A stretch of DNA of 64,000 nucleotides from Leptodontidium sp. MPI-SDFR-AT-0119. Taxonomy: Eukaryota > Ascomycota > Leotiomycetes > Helotiales > Leptodontidiaceae. Positions 29,741 to 41,031 of this stretch are shown here, piece after piece. The notes under the pieces were generated by a model that saw only the letters and a list, made by a program, of their open reading frames with translations, was not told the origin of the DNA and searched no databases. Position numbers and translations under genes: made by a program. How positions within the stretch are numbered: position 1 is the first letter of the stretch; the number at the start of each line of letters is the position of its first letter. Location of the stretch: contig JAHLEZ010000005.1 of assembly GCA_020726505.1 (NCBI GenBank), forward strand, positions 434,001 to 498,000, in the 5' to 3' direction.

Positions 29741-31360
29741 TTACTCTTTCGTGAATGTGACTCGAGCAGTGACATCTTCAGCATAGGGATCAACAACCGC
29801 CTTCGAGAAATCCTTCGCCTTAACATTCTGAGCGAAAAGAAGATCCAACTCCTCAAAACTCCTATCCTTCGACTCCGGCAAGCGGAACCAAGTCCAAATC
29901 AAGAACACAAAAGCACAGCCTCCCCAAAAGAACCCAGTCTTGCCTTTCCAATCCCCTTCGGTGGGGTTCAGCATGTAAGGGTTGACGACGTTGCAGATAA
30001 TCTGGCCAATGTAGTAGGAGCTGCGTGACAGGGAGATGCTTTTGTTGCGGAGACGTGTAGAGGAGATCTCGCCGATGATTGCATAACAGATCGGTCCAAC
30101 AGTCATGTAGTAGACGAAGAGCCAGAGAAGCATCATGGTCGCTTGTGCATAGTATCCAGCAGTCGATGTGCCAGCACCAACGCTGATGAATCCGACGGTC
30201 CAAAGTATGGCAGTGAGACCAGCTAGACCTGCAAGATACAAAGTCCGTCTCCCAAAAACGTGGAGCAGTTTCCATGAGATGAGCGTTCCAACCGCAGCGA
30301 GTCCTAGTCCGCCAACAGACATCTTGAAAGATATCGATGTCGGCAGGCCGGCTTGCAAGAAGAAATATGTTGGCGTTCCTCCCATGGCTGAACCGCAGAA
30401 CGGTTGAGCAATGAATGTCATGCATACGATTTCTGTGCGTCGTAGATCAATGCCTCTGAAGCAGTCCAGGTATGAAGTTCCGGCGTCGATTTCCTTCTCC
30501 AGCTCGTTTGTGTGGATCATTAAGGCAACGCTTTGAGATGGATGTGATGCGGACCCGAGTCTTCGAACAGACTCTTCTGCCTTTTCAATCTCGCCTCGCC
30601 GAACATGGTGATATGGTGATTCCGGTGCAAAGAACAGGACTGCGAACAAAGGAATTGGCCAAGCCCATTGAATCGCAAACGGGATTCGATACGACCATTG
30701 GCTCGTTCCTTCAGAGAACCCAGACAGAACCCCAGCAGCAATGAGTTGCCCAAATGCCCAGCAGAGATTGACGTAGACGGTCAAGTAGCCACGAAGAGCC
30801 ATTGGACAGACTTCTGATGCATATGCAGGAGCCATTGTTGCGAAGACTCCCCAGGGAATCCCACAGAGAATCTGACCAAGAAGCAGAACGGGGAGAGAGG
30901 GAGCGAAGAACGGGATAAAGATGAAGGCCACGATGAGACAAAGCGAGACCAGCAAAGTCTTTCGGTAACCATATCTGAAGACGAAGTATCCGTTCGCAAG
31001 TGACCCGATGAGCGTTCCAATCGATGTACCGTTGCTCAATCCAGCTTGCCAAGGGGCGGAGATTTGATAGCCAGAAGCATTGTCAACAAAATGACCGTAT
31101 TTTTTGGTGAAACTGGGGAGACCGAAGAATGAGCCGATCAAGACAATGTCGTAGCCTTCCATGATGATGGCAGTGGATACCAGAACAGACCACATTATGG
31201 CTCGAGGATAACGTCGTATGGCTTCTCGGACGCCGAGATCATGTTCATCGATTGCAGCTTGTTCTGCGAGCGCATTGGTCTTGGAGATGTCCTCTTCGTG
31301 CTGGGTCCCTGCCATCTCTTCCTTCGCCTCATGAATCTGTTTCTTGTCGGCAGCAGACAT
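29741..31360 (-). CDS. MFS sugar porter (maltose/alpha-glucoside or oligosaccharide permease type)
   Basis: Intronless, 539 residues, twelve hydrophobic segments. Sugar-porter signatures: MEGYDIVLIGSFFGLPSF in segment 1, GSLANGYFVFRYGYRKTLL between segments 2 and 3, a PESPYHHVRRG motif at the end of segment 6, RRTLYLAGLAG after segment 8 and RLPESKDRSFEELDLLF at the C-terminus. The NGYxxxRxGYR loop and ASEVCPMALRGYLTVYVNLCW resemble the fungal MAL/alpha-glucoside H+ symporter branch. It would import a di- or oligosaccharide across the plasma membrane. It lies between GH31 and the divergent secreted hydrolase, fitting uptake of a glycan fragment. Confidence 0.87.
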   Translation of the reverse strand: MSAADKKQIHEAKEEMAGTQHEEDISKTNALAEQAAIDEHDLGVREAIRRYPRAIMWSVLVSTAIIMEGYDIVLIGSFFGLPSFTKKYGHFVDNASGYQISAPWQAGLSNGTSIGTLIGSLANGYFVFRYGYRKTLLVSLCLIVAFIFIPFFAPSLPVLLLGQILCGIPWGVFATMAPAYASEVCPMALRGYLTVYVNLCWAFGQLIAAGVLSGFSEGTSQWSYRIPFAIQWAWPIPLFAVLFFAPESPYHHVRRGEIEKAEESVRRLGSASHPSQSVALMIHTNELEKEIDAGTSYLDCFRGIDLRRTEIVCMTFIAQPFCGSAMGGTPTYFFLQAGLPTSISFKMSVGGLGLAAVGTLISWKLLHVFGRRTLYLAGLAGLTAILWTVGFISVGAGTSTAGYYAQATMMLLWLFVYYMTVGPICYAIIGEISSTRLRNKSISLSRSSYYIGQIICNVVNPYMLNPTEGDWKGKTGFFWGGCAFVFLIWTWFRLPESKDRSFEELDLLFAQNVKAKDFSKAVVDPYAEDVTARVTFTKE

Positions 31361-32131
31361 CGTGGATGTGCTTGAAATTCTTTCAAGGTGTAAAAGTGGA
31401 GGTCAAGTTTTGATTTATGAAATGGAAGGTCTGCTACATGTAGACAAAGCCAAAGTCAATCCTCGAATATCATCGATCATGGCTCCTTGTTATACTGCAT
31501 GTACGGAGATTCGGTTAAGCACCACACATATCCTTAACTTTGGATCCCGCATATGCTGATCCCAGACATGGATTAGGGTAATGTTACGGCCCTGTCATGT
31601 CTTCTAGTTGCGGGATTCTGGGGTAAACCTTACCAAACGACACTACTCTCATTGGAGCAACGATGGACGAAATCGATCCACCCCCGCAAAAGCTCCGAGA
31701 ACAAAAGTCTTCCAAGGATGACACCCCGCCGGAGCCTAATGAACTTCTTATTCTTCCTGGTCAGAAGATATTGAATGATGTTCATCTGAATATCTACTCC
31801 TGTTATTGGAGCGCATGAACTGAACGTGGCGGGGTCTCCATCTTTGCACAAGGGATTAACTTTCTTGGCCTTAATCAACCCCGCATTTGTTTCCTGTCCT
31901 GTACCTGACTCCCGGCATTGCATCGTATTGACTAAGAAATTCTCATGTGCAAGCATCGTCAGGTACAATTTGCGCTTGCGGATGAAATCAATCCCCATCT
32001 TCGGTACGTCGAAGCAAAATGACGAAGAGGATGGACACTTCGTCCGAGAAGAAAATGTACATAAGAGACGCCGCATGCAAATCCCTCCAGCCTCTGTACA
32101 GCTACCACCAAAATTTGGTCTTCTTTCCACG
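31361..32131. promoter_or_regulatory. Shared divergent promoter with CreA-type motifs
   Basis: 771 bp separate the divergent starts of the sugar porter and the secreted hydrolase. Carbon-repressor-type SYGGRG hexamers (either strand) are seen at 31618-31623, 31682-31687, 31724-31729, 31829-31834 and 31879-31884. About three would be expected by chance in this length, so the enrichment is modest, but four fall within about 200 bp. Repression by glucose is therefore plausible, not shown. Confidence 0.4.
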
Positions 32132-33715
32132 ATGCATCTCCTTAACACACTTGCGTTGGTTGCCAACATAGTCGTCCATGCTAGTGCTACTCCAGTGGAG
32201 GTAGTAAAGAGACAACTAGGAACAGCAACAGTGTCTCTAGCTCAGCCTTCTGGAACACCAAGTCAGCTGGCTTCAGGTTTCATCTACGGCATTCCAGACA
32301 ACGGTTCATCCATCTCAGCCCAGATTCCAGATCATTTCTACACCGACATCAAGTTCAACTACTGTCGTGCAGGAGGAGCCCAGCTTCCTGCACCAAGCCG
32401 TGGCTGGATTTTTGGGGTTCAAGAATTCGACGTAAGCCATAGCATGGCATAGGTTTGGACCTTGACAAAATACAGATGACTAACAATGTGTGTGTGTTAG
32501 AATCGATTTGCGTCTGCCTTGTCCAACTATCGTACATCTCGTAAATTTGGTGCACGTTTCATCCTCCTAGTCCACGATCTGTGGGGAGCGGACTCACTTC
32601 AAAGTTCCTCGTCCGTCTTTCCAGGCGACAACAACGACTTCTCGAATTATAATGCTTTCCTGACGAGGCTCATCGCAAGCTTGAAGACAAATAACATGAT
32701 TGAGAGCTTGGATCTGGATATTTGGAATGAGCCAGATATCCAAGGTTTCTGGACGAGGTCACCTGAGCAATGGGTGCAGATGTGGGGAGTTGGATACCAC
32801 AGATTCAGGTAAGTGATTGCAAACACTGATGATCCAACTCTGACATAAACGGAACTCAGAACAGAACTTCCTGGTGTTCTCATCAGCGGTCCTTCCCTAG
32901 CATCACCTCCTGACCGAAACCTCGTATGGTGGAATGCATTTGGATCTTTCATATCCTCCAATAACAGCATCCCCGACGTCTACACCTGGCACAATCTAGA
33001 CAGCGGTCTAGATGTCGCCAAAACCCTCCCATTTATTGTCCAATGGCGCGGACGATACGGACTCCCGGATCGACCAAAGAACATAAACGAATACGCTGCT
33101 CCATACGAGCAGATCCCCTCAACCGGAGCATGGTACATCTCCAGACTCGAGCGTTACAATATTCGAGGCCTGCGTGCTAATTGGGCTTCTGCTTTTGAGC
33201 TGCATGACTATCTTGGCAACTTACTCGGGAAGCCTGGGGCTGGGACTTCATCATATCAACCATCGGGTACGGGTTATTGGCCTGTAGGGGAGTGGCAGTT
33301 GTACAAGTACTATGCAAGTTCTATGACTGGACAGCGTGTTGCTACTTCTGGTTCCGCAGATGGTCTGTTCGACGTCTATGCCACTCGAGGTGCAGCTGCG
33401 AACACAGTTCGGATTTTGGCTGGAACTCGAGGGACTACTGGATTGTATGATATTACCGTCACTGGACTCAGTGCTATAGGACTGAGTTCGGGAAGTGTCA
33501 ATATCCGTACTAGAAGGTTTGACAATAATGGCCAGTATGGTGAAGTTGGTGCCCCTGTGGATCTGGGGGTCTATGGACATACCATTGCAAATGATCAGGT
33601 AAGACTTCCCGTATTATTTTCTCTTTTTTAAAATTGATACTGAATGTGAGTGCAGATAACCTTTTGGGTGCAGCCTGAAACGGCGAGTACTGCCTATGCA
33701 TTTGAGTTTGTCTGA
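32132..33715 (+). CDS. Secreted clan GH-A glycoside hydrolase (family not certain)
   Basis: Four exons (32132-32431, 32501-32808, 32860-33598, 33656-33715), 468 residues. The start MHLLNTLALVANIVVHASA is a signal peptide, followed by a VVKRQ Kex2-like site. The catalytic domain has LDLDIWNEPD with the acid/base glutamate and KNINEYAAPYEQ with the probable nucleophile glutamate, the two clan GH-A glutamates at the ends of strands 4 and 7. A C-terminal beta-rich part (ITVTGL..., FWVQPETAS) follows. The nearest feel is GH39-like or an unclassified neighbour; family numbering needs a profile search. Being secreted and divergent from a sugar porter, it probably cuts a plant cell-wall glycan whose products are imported. 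Confidence 0.8.
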
Positions 33716-34071
33716 GCAGGAATTGGGGTAACTACTGGGAAAGAGAGGAACATGTATGTACTGTACATAGTTGCGCTAAAATTCAAGGGGGGAAAATCTG
33801 TTCGTTGAGCTCACACCCTCACGCTTCTCTATACCGAATTTATTCCACTACAATATTTAACGTACAAGAATCGGTTATCCTTCCAAAGCCTCCGCTCTTA
33901 CTGTCGGAGAATCGCAGCGTGTTGACTTCGCTTACAGCAGGTCTGTCTCAAGATCGATCAGCTCATTTCAGTTGGTGAGTCTCGATAATCTGCGTTCTTG
34001 TTGAAGGTGAAGTCGCTCACAGTCATTCAGCTTCAAAATTCTGATATCCACTCTGATGCTCTACAAGAGTC

Positions 34072-34847
34072 ATGGATCTGTCAAGCTTGACCATTGACGC
34101 GTCCGCCGCGGAGACGTCGAAGATGCCGGATCGCAAGCACGTTGTACAGGACATCGGACCAGGAGAGTAAGTAGACTCCAATGCCAAAGTGTTCAGCATC
34201 AGCTGACCAAATATTCTAGATTGATCCAGTTGAGCAACACGATGGTTACGATCTACGTCGGCCCTGAGAAGGTATCATAGGTCATTCATGAAGCGATCAT
34301 CTGCAATGCGTCGAAGTTCTTCAAGGACGCTTTCCAAGGCAACTTCGCTGAGGGCTCCTCGAAAACCATGCATCTCGAAGAAGACGATCCCGAAGTATTC
34401 AAGCTCTTCGTTGACTTCCTTTACAATTCACAAGCTACCTACAATATTCCCGACGAGAACAGCACCGCGTTCAAGGAGCTCCTTGTCAATTACTACGCTC
34501 TTCACACCTTTGCAGACAAGATCGGATTAGAGGATCTTGAAATATATGCACAGAGAAAGTGGTGTGGATGCATTTACTCCGAATATCCTGTAAGGTCAAA
34601 AACTCCCTGGCGTCCTCTTCCAGAAGACGTCAAGTTCGTTTACGAGAGATGTCCAAAGACCTCGGCATTTCGACAGCCCTTGGTCAGAATAGCTGTAGAT
34701 GAATATCTGGCTTGGAAATTCGAGGACTTTGAGTACTGGGGCAGACTGATGGCTAGTAACGTTTCCTTTGCCGAGGAATGCGGACGCAAACTCAAAGCTC
34801 ACATGAAGATGAAGATGAGTGATGAGAGTTGGCCATGTAAGGTTTGA
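34072..34847 (+). pseudogene. BTB/POZ protein relative with in-frame nonsense codon
   Basis: Exon 1 (34072-34166) starts MDLSSLTIDASAAETSK; intron 34167-34219 has a GTAAGT donor and TAG acceptor in phase 2; exon 2 opens ELIQLSNTMVTIYVGPEKVS and then meets TAG at 34278-34280. The same frame continues as a normal BTB fold: VIHEAIICNASKFFKDAF, HLEEDDPEVFKLFVDFLYNS and a helical C-terminus to a stop at 34845-34847. The reading frame is otherwise undamaged. The closest relative here is the intact BTB gene at 21312, with the same intron position. A restart at ATG 34368 would lack half the BTB core. Readthrough, a sequencing error or an unusual start cannot be excluded. Confidence 0.75.
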
Positions 34848-37271
34848 GATTGCAGTGTGCACCAGAGAGAAGCCCTTCTCGCCAAGTGGGCCGACGAGAT
34901 CGGATATCAGTGAGGATTCTGGTTGCTCGACATAGACAGATAACACAAGCAACCATTGGAGGGAAGGGGCATTGTTTTCGAGGTTAATTGATTGTACAAA
35001 ACGCAACACATCGTTGCACAGAGGGATGTACCAATGAGATCAGGTAGTACAAAAGAAAAAGAGCGATTGTGCAACGGCTTACACCTGCGTATCAAACTGC
35101 TGTGAGGAACGGCAGTATGATGATGCTGATTAGTTCACCCTCATCGCATGTGGAGACTTAAGTCAACAGAGGAGGACCAATGACCCTTAAATGAAAATTA
35201 AATTGCTTCCAAATCGATTAGTATCCAAAGAAAGAGATAGAAAAGGTGCAAAAGCTAATAGATGGATACTTTTTTGGCGGTTCTTCTCCTCTATACCTTA
35301 TACTCAAAGCCCTGGACAGCTTCTTCTGCTTGCTGACTTTGACCTACACCTACTCTGGTGGTGGCGCTAAAAAGACCACCAGCTCTTCCTTCGAAGACCA
35401 CAACCACATCCTCGAACATTCTTGACACTGATTTCGAGCACCACCAGGAGTCTATAATCTCTCAAATACATCCCCAGCACTCGGAGTTCCCCATTGTTGA
35501 GTTAAATATCGTGCTCTACCTCTCATCATCAGTCTTCCTGCACAGGCATCGCCTCAGAACAAGTCCGTCTCAAACCCTCAACAGATCCTTCAAAACTGTC
35601 GCATAATCACTGCACCGCGCCAACCAATCAATTACACACTGCATCACTCCACACCAACCTCGAAACAAACGACAAAATCAGAGCAGAGCCCCTCCCAAGT
35701 CTCTTGTCGGACAGAACTATTTTTAAGGATATTGATGAGTTCTCCAAAAGTCATATCTCACCATCTACCTATTTCCCAGCCTCCAACGACAAAGTGATCC
35801 GTTATCAAGCATCCACAAAAACACTTCCCAAAGCCACACAATTCTAGCAGCTAGGGCACGATATCTATCCAACCCTCTAAGAAGTCTTATGTCCTTCACT
35901 TATATCCTTCACGGGGGCGAGCATTCCTCTACAGGCTCAGCAAATCAAGCTACTCCCGCACTTTCATTCTATTCTATTCCGCTTTCGTAGAAGGGAAAGG
36001 GCTACCAAATACTATTATTCGTACACTCTCCGACTCGAACCCTGCCCGGCGTACCTCATTGAAGTTTCCTCGTCAAGTCGCTGGACGGCGGTTGCGCTGC
36101 GAGAGAAATCGCATTCGTATGACAGGCAGCAGATGAAGTTCGAGGGAGGAGTGTTTTATGGCCTTGCCTGGCATGGGATTGAATTGAGTGGTATGCACTA
36201 GAGCGGCTAGATATAAACATATACTGTACATACTCGACAACAAGATCGATTCGAAGAAACCACAAGAAAAAAGTACGCCATGGATTCGACTCTTGAGAGT
36301 ACTGATTTTCTATCAGTGTCTGCTTAGAGAAGAGAGGATTGTCCGTTCAAGCCAAGTAAATGTCTTACCATCTTGGTCAAGGGGTTGAGATGGTCTTTTT
36401 TTTTGTTCAATGCCTGGCCGGCCGCTGTCTGGGTGTCCTTTGGGGGGGATCGGGTATATCGCTGTTTGGGGCGAATGGTGGATATATTTACGGATGTGAT
36501 GTACTGAAGGAGTATCTGAATATATGAAGGAAGTCCGAGTTCGGTGATTTCAGGTCTGGGTTGGGTTGGCTGATATCAAGGCTTATAGTAAGGTAAGTCT
36601 TTCGTTTCTTGGGGGAGATGGGCGAGGATGTTGATGGCACACACTATATGTGAACGAGCCCGCGCCCTGTTTTGGGGTTAGTCGGTGCTGCATTTATCAG
36701 AAGGGTTCAGGCGGAGCTGCTATCTCGTAGGAGAAATACTATGCGGCATATCTAGAAAGAGAATAGAGATTTCAATTCATTTATCCCTTAAACATTCAGA
36801 CTTCCTCAGGCAATGAAGGTTTACACATGCAATCAAACCGCGCCGAACATGATTCCTCTTCTTAACTCCGAGAGACGCTTCGTCGTTAAGCACGGAGAGA
36901 TTCAGGGAAAACCAGCGTAGAGTGAAGATCAAAGCATTGAAGCAACAGCCATCTAGTTCACTACAGACACTGTATCTCAAATTTATCTTCCATCTTCCAA
37001 CTTTTTCTGGATTTATATTCAGTGTACCTCTCCCACCTATCCGAAACCAAACCCAGTACTTTGCAAAGTAAACCCGAAGAAAGACAAAGCACAACGAAAA
37101 TCGCCAATTCGGAGATTTTAAGCAATTTAGCCTCCCCCCTCACACCTTCCCAAGCGAAATCCCAAAACAAAACCCAAACCCAAACTCAAAACAAAAAGGA
37201 ACTCCCCAACCACCGCCCCCCATGAACCAAAACCACCCATCCACGACTCCAAAGAAACAGCAAACCAAAAT
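34848..37271. other. Long non-coding stretch (2.4 kb)
   Basis: No coding frame with protein features. The right end (about 36.4-37.27 kb) is probably the 3' UTR of the minus-strand Myb-like gene. Nothing recognisable as RNA gene or repeat. Confidence 0.4.
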
Positions 37272-38908
37272 CTAAACACGACGATACCCCTCCTCCCACC
37301 TCTCCTCCTTCTTAACCACCGCCCCTCCCGACCCAGTAGCAACATCACGCATCCTCTCACTCTCCCCAGGACTCCCCATCACACCGCTGGCATGGTGACT
37401 ATGATTATGGCCCTGATTCCAAAAAGCATCATACCCACCAGTCACCATGCCCGCACTAGCACTAGCACCAAGACCACCCACACCCACACCCGGACTGCCC
37501 ATACCGAACGGGAAAGCAGCTTCGCTCATGATGGGGCTGTACATCCCATGTGCACTGCCTCCTTGTGCCTGTCCCTGTCCGTGTTCATGTGCATGTAGAT
37601 GACCGTGACCCTGACCGTGAGAATGACCCTGATCACCTACCATCCCAAAGCTATGCATTAGCTCATCCATATCTATATCTAGATCCGAGTTGTCTAGGGA
37701 CGCGAGATCGAAACTGTCTTGTCCATTTACGTTCTCGGCGTCGAGATGGCGCTGGTACTGCGAATGTGAATGCGAATGGGGACTGTTATCCGGAGAATAT
37801 CCACGCTCATGCTCGGTTTCAAGGTCCTCAATACACATCCTAGGCGTGCTGGGGAGGGTGCTGGTTGAGACTGAGGATGGTACTTGCTGGCGGTGTTGGT
37901 GGTTTTGAAAGTCCGCCATACTTCCAGAAGGTAGATGATTCGGAGCTCGGAGTGGTGAGGTATGATGCGAATTTGCGTGAGAGAGAGGTTGAGAATGAGA
38001 GTGGCCGTAGAGTCCAGAATGAAGTGTATTCGCACTCGGTTTCCTCTCCTTCTTGATCTGGATTGTGGGTTGGAAATGTAGCTGTTCTGCATGTCCTAGA
38101 CTGTGACCGTGACCATGGCCGTGACCGTGATTAAGACCAAAGCCAGAAGAAAGCTCATGCTGAGCGAGAGACACAGCCGGAGAAGGTAGATGCGTCAACC
38201 CACCCTCCAGATCCCGAGTCTCACGATCTAGATCTCGATCGCCCATGAACGATCCAGAAGTAGAAGCCGAAGCAGAGAAGAGACTCTCCCCCGTCCCCTC
38301 TCTGATTCCATATTCGCTTTTGACTGCCCTCTCATACCCCCTCTCCCTCCCCATCTCACGCTCATGCTCATGTTCAGTCTTCACCCCACTCCCACTCCCA
38401 CCGCCCCCAGCTCTCTTCTCCCTCTTCGGACTCCTCGTCTTCTCGACCCTATTCTTGCGCGGTTTCCTAGGCGTAGCAGGCGGTGGGACGATTCCATTCG
38501 CGGCATCCATCTGTTTCTTGAAGCGCGAGTAGCGCATCCGTGCCGCGTGGCCGTTTGTGATGTTTTCCAGCTTCAAGATCGGGTTGTTGGCTACTGCGTT
38601 CCAGTCTATCTGTTGGTTGGAAGGGGGATGTGTTAGCCGAGTTTCTTCCGAGGATGTTTTATGAATGAATGAGTTGATTGATTGAATGGCATGAGTATTA
38701 TCTCTCTTTTTGTGTGTGTATGTGAGTGTGTTTTGAGGGAGTGGAGCACAAGAAGTACATCCAGGTAAGAGAGCAGCAAGTGAGAGTAAGAGAGAACGAG
38801 AAGGGGTAAACATACATCCTTCAAACACTTCTGGCTGAGAATCGCATAAAGCAACCTCGTGGTCGGGTTGTCGTTCTGCATATTCTGGGTTTTCCGTAGA
38901 CTGGCCAT
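37272..38908 (-). CDS. Myb-like DNA-binding protein with long low-complexity tail
   Basis: Exon 1 (38816-38908) encodes MASLRKTQNMQNDNPTTRLL and ends KCLKD; a 206-nt intron (38610-38815, GTATGT/CAG, phase 0) leads into IDWNAVANN...NGHAARMRYSRFKKQM. Together these make a Myb/SANT-like helix-turn-helix of the fungal Myb_DNA-bind_8 type (xDWxxVA...AxRxRxxRxK). A basic patch RKPRKNRVEKTRSPKREKR follows. The rest is disordered and rich in H, G and S, with repeated HGHGHGH runs. Five short psi-K-x-E type sites (VKTE, VKSE, IKKE, VKKE, LKLE) suggest sumoylation. A longer N-terminal frame from 38939 would read through the intron and is not favoured. 476 residues. It is distantly related to the small Myb-like genes at 41-42 and 58-63 kb. 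Confidence 0.8.
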
Positions 38909-41031
38909 TTGAATGTTGTGTGGGGGTTTCCTGGGGCAATCGGCTTCAATTTCGACGTTCTGCCGATATGTTGTTCTGGATATTTGTGAGAAAGGCAGAG
39001 AGGAGGAAGGAGGGAAGTATCTCCGTACCCCTTCAATTCGATAGGAGGAATTGGCGATGTTGATTCGATTGGTGGATGCTTGGCAGCCTGCGAGATCGAA
39101 CGCTGGAGAGAAGTGCGTGTGTGTGTGTGTGTTCGTAAGCCTCGCAATATTCTTTGCGTATCGTTCTCTTCCCGTATTCTCTTCCTCTTGCTCGTATGTG
39201 TAAGAGTGTGAGTATGCTGTGAACGCTTCAAATCAAGCCTCCCCCCAAAAGTGCGAGACCCTTAAATACTTCAATCCCTCTTTCTCTTTCGTCCTCACCA
39301 AAATCCAATCTCCCTCTCACCCAAAACTTCCCTTTCTCAAGTACCTCAACCCCCTTTTTCAAAAGAGTCAAAAGAGCAAACCCTCACAAAACCCCAAAGG
39401 CGGTGAAGATCTAAAGCTCTTTCTATCTCTCTTTCAAGAACATTAGAAAGCACAGCTCAAAAAAAAGACACAAGGGACATATATTCTAAATCTCTTAAAT
39501 CTAAAGTGGATATTAAAGGATATTTCTCATTCATTCACGCTCCACGCCTTTAATTTAGCGGGGGAAGCGTGCATCGATGAGAATTCGGCTATTTCAAGCC
39601 CTCTTTTCTTTACTTACTAAAGTACTTTCTTTTTCGTTCTAAGGAAAAAGATAAAAAGAGGGGAAGGAGGGTACAAGGGGTATTCCTTTGGAGGGGGGTG
39701 TGCGCAGATGCTCTGCAGGTGAAAGGGTGCGAGATAAGGAGAAGGGAGGAGTTTGATAGGAGGACAGTAGGAAGGGAGGAAAGGTACTTGGACTTTTCTG
39801 GGTTAGTGAGCTCAACAAACTGGAGAGAAAGCAAGCCCATGCTGCTATTATGACGTGAGGCTGTTGCCTGGAGAGAGAAGAATGGGCTTTTGTGAGGTGC
39901 TTGTGTCTACCTCTGAGGCAGAACCGGGCGATGATCAGGACAGAACCCCCAAGTAACTAGGTAGACTGGAGGAGAGTTTGCTGGGCTGGCTGGATGGCTG
40001 CAGGTCCATTCGATGTCAGCTGTTCTCGCGCTCGCGGCATGCAGGAGCTGGGCAACAGGACAAGGGCGACCGCGTAAAGTGCGTGCATGCATAACACTAG
40101 CAGGGGGATCACAATGATGGAAGAGAAGCGGTGATGGCCAGACAACCAGCTCAAAGCGGCACTGTTGATTATCCTCTTTCGAAAGAATTTAACCTCCCTA
40201 GCAATCGGTGGTAACACAAGGCGTAATGAAAAAGAAATTTCTATTTTTTTCATTGGTCCTTGTGCCAATTGCAAATATGTGGCCAGGGACTTAAAGGGAG
40301 GGACCTGCATGAACCCGATTCCCGCTAGATTTTGGTGTGGTAGAGGGTGATGGTGGGTGGCCACTGATGAGAAGGCCCCTTGTGGCCCTTGCACGAACCG
40401 CAATCCGGGGAACTGAGTGGCTGGACCCCCGCGAGGCACACATCAGCTCTTTTGGATGTGATGAGAATAGAATAATAGTGGCAATGGAAAACTGCATATT
40501 CAGACAGAATAATAAAGCCTTAGTTAGAGCGATTTAATTATGCAATGGCGGGTAGTTAATGAGTGACTCATTGTTCTGTTGTGATGTTTCGAACGAGTGA
40601 AGCTTGCTCGAAAACAATAGGCTGGTTGGGGCTGGCTGGGGCTGGTCACTTAGTACCTCATCTAAGTGTTGGGCTTCGAGGCTGCGAGGCGTTCCTGTTT
40701 AGTGTTCGATGGCTTCTGATACAATATTCTTGGGACAAGGTATTTAGCTTAAGGTGACGATAGCAGATGTGCCTAATCAAAGTAGATTTTGCTATGAATG
40801 TAGGCCTAACAGACCTTGGGTGAATAACAATGCCCCAGCCTTCCAGTCGCCCTTAAGCGAGTCGACTCTTGACGCTATCGCCCTCCATCCTCCTCCAATC
40901 CGCCCCTCCTCTTTTTCAACACACCCATCATCTTTCGCACAAACTGCTTTCGCACAACTCCACTTCCACTCCCATCACCCCTTCAAAACATCTATCACAT
41001 CAAACCCAAACACCCCCAATAACAAGCAAAG
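38909..41031. other. Divergent intergenic region
   Basis: 2.1 kb between divergent Myb-like genes. Includes a GT repeat at 39117-39132 in the leader of the minus-strand gene and CT-rich leaders on both sides (about 39240-39470 and 40870-41030). The ORFs within are compositional. Confidence 0.45.

Noticed and set aside
30168..30744. Plus-strand ORFs over the sugar porter
   Set aside because: Antisense shadows of a clear intronless MFS gene.
37392..38636. Plus-strand ORFs over the 37-39 kb Myb-like gene
   Set aside because: Shadows produced by repetitive His/Gly/Ser codons on the other strand.
38816..38939. Longer frame of the Myb-like gene starting at 38939
   Set aside because: It reads through a 206-nt intron with good splice sites. 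Splicing joins KCLKD to IDW and rebuilds the Myb-like motif.
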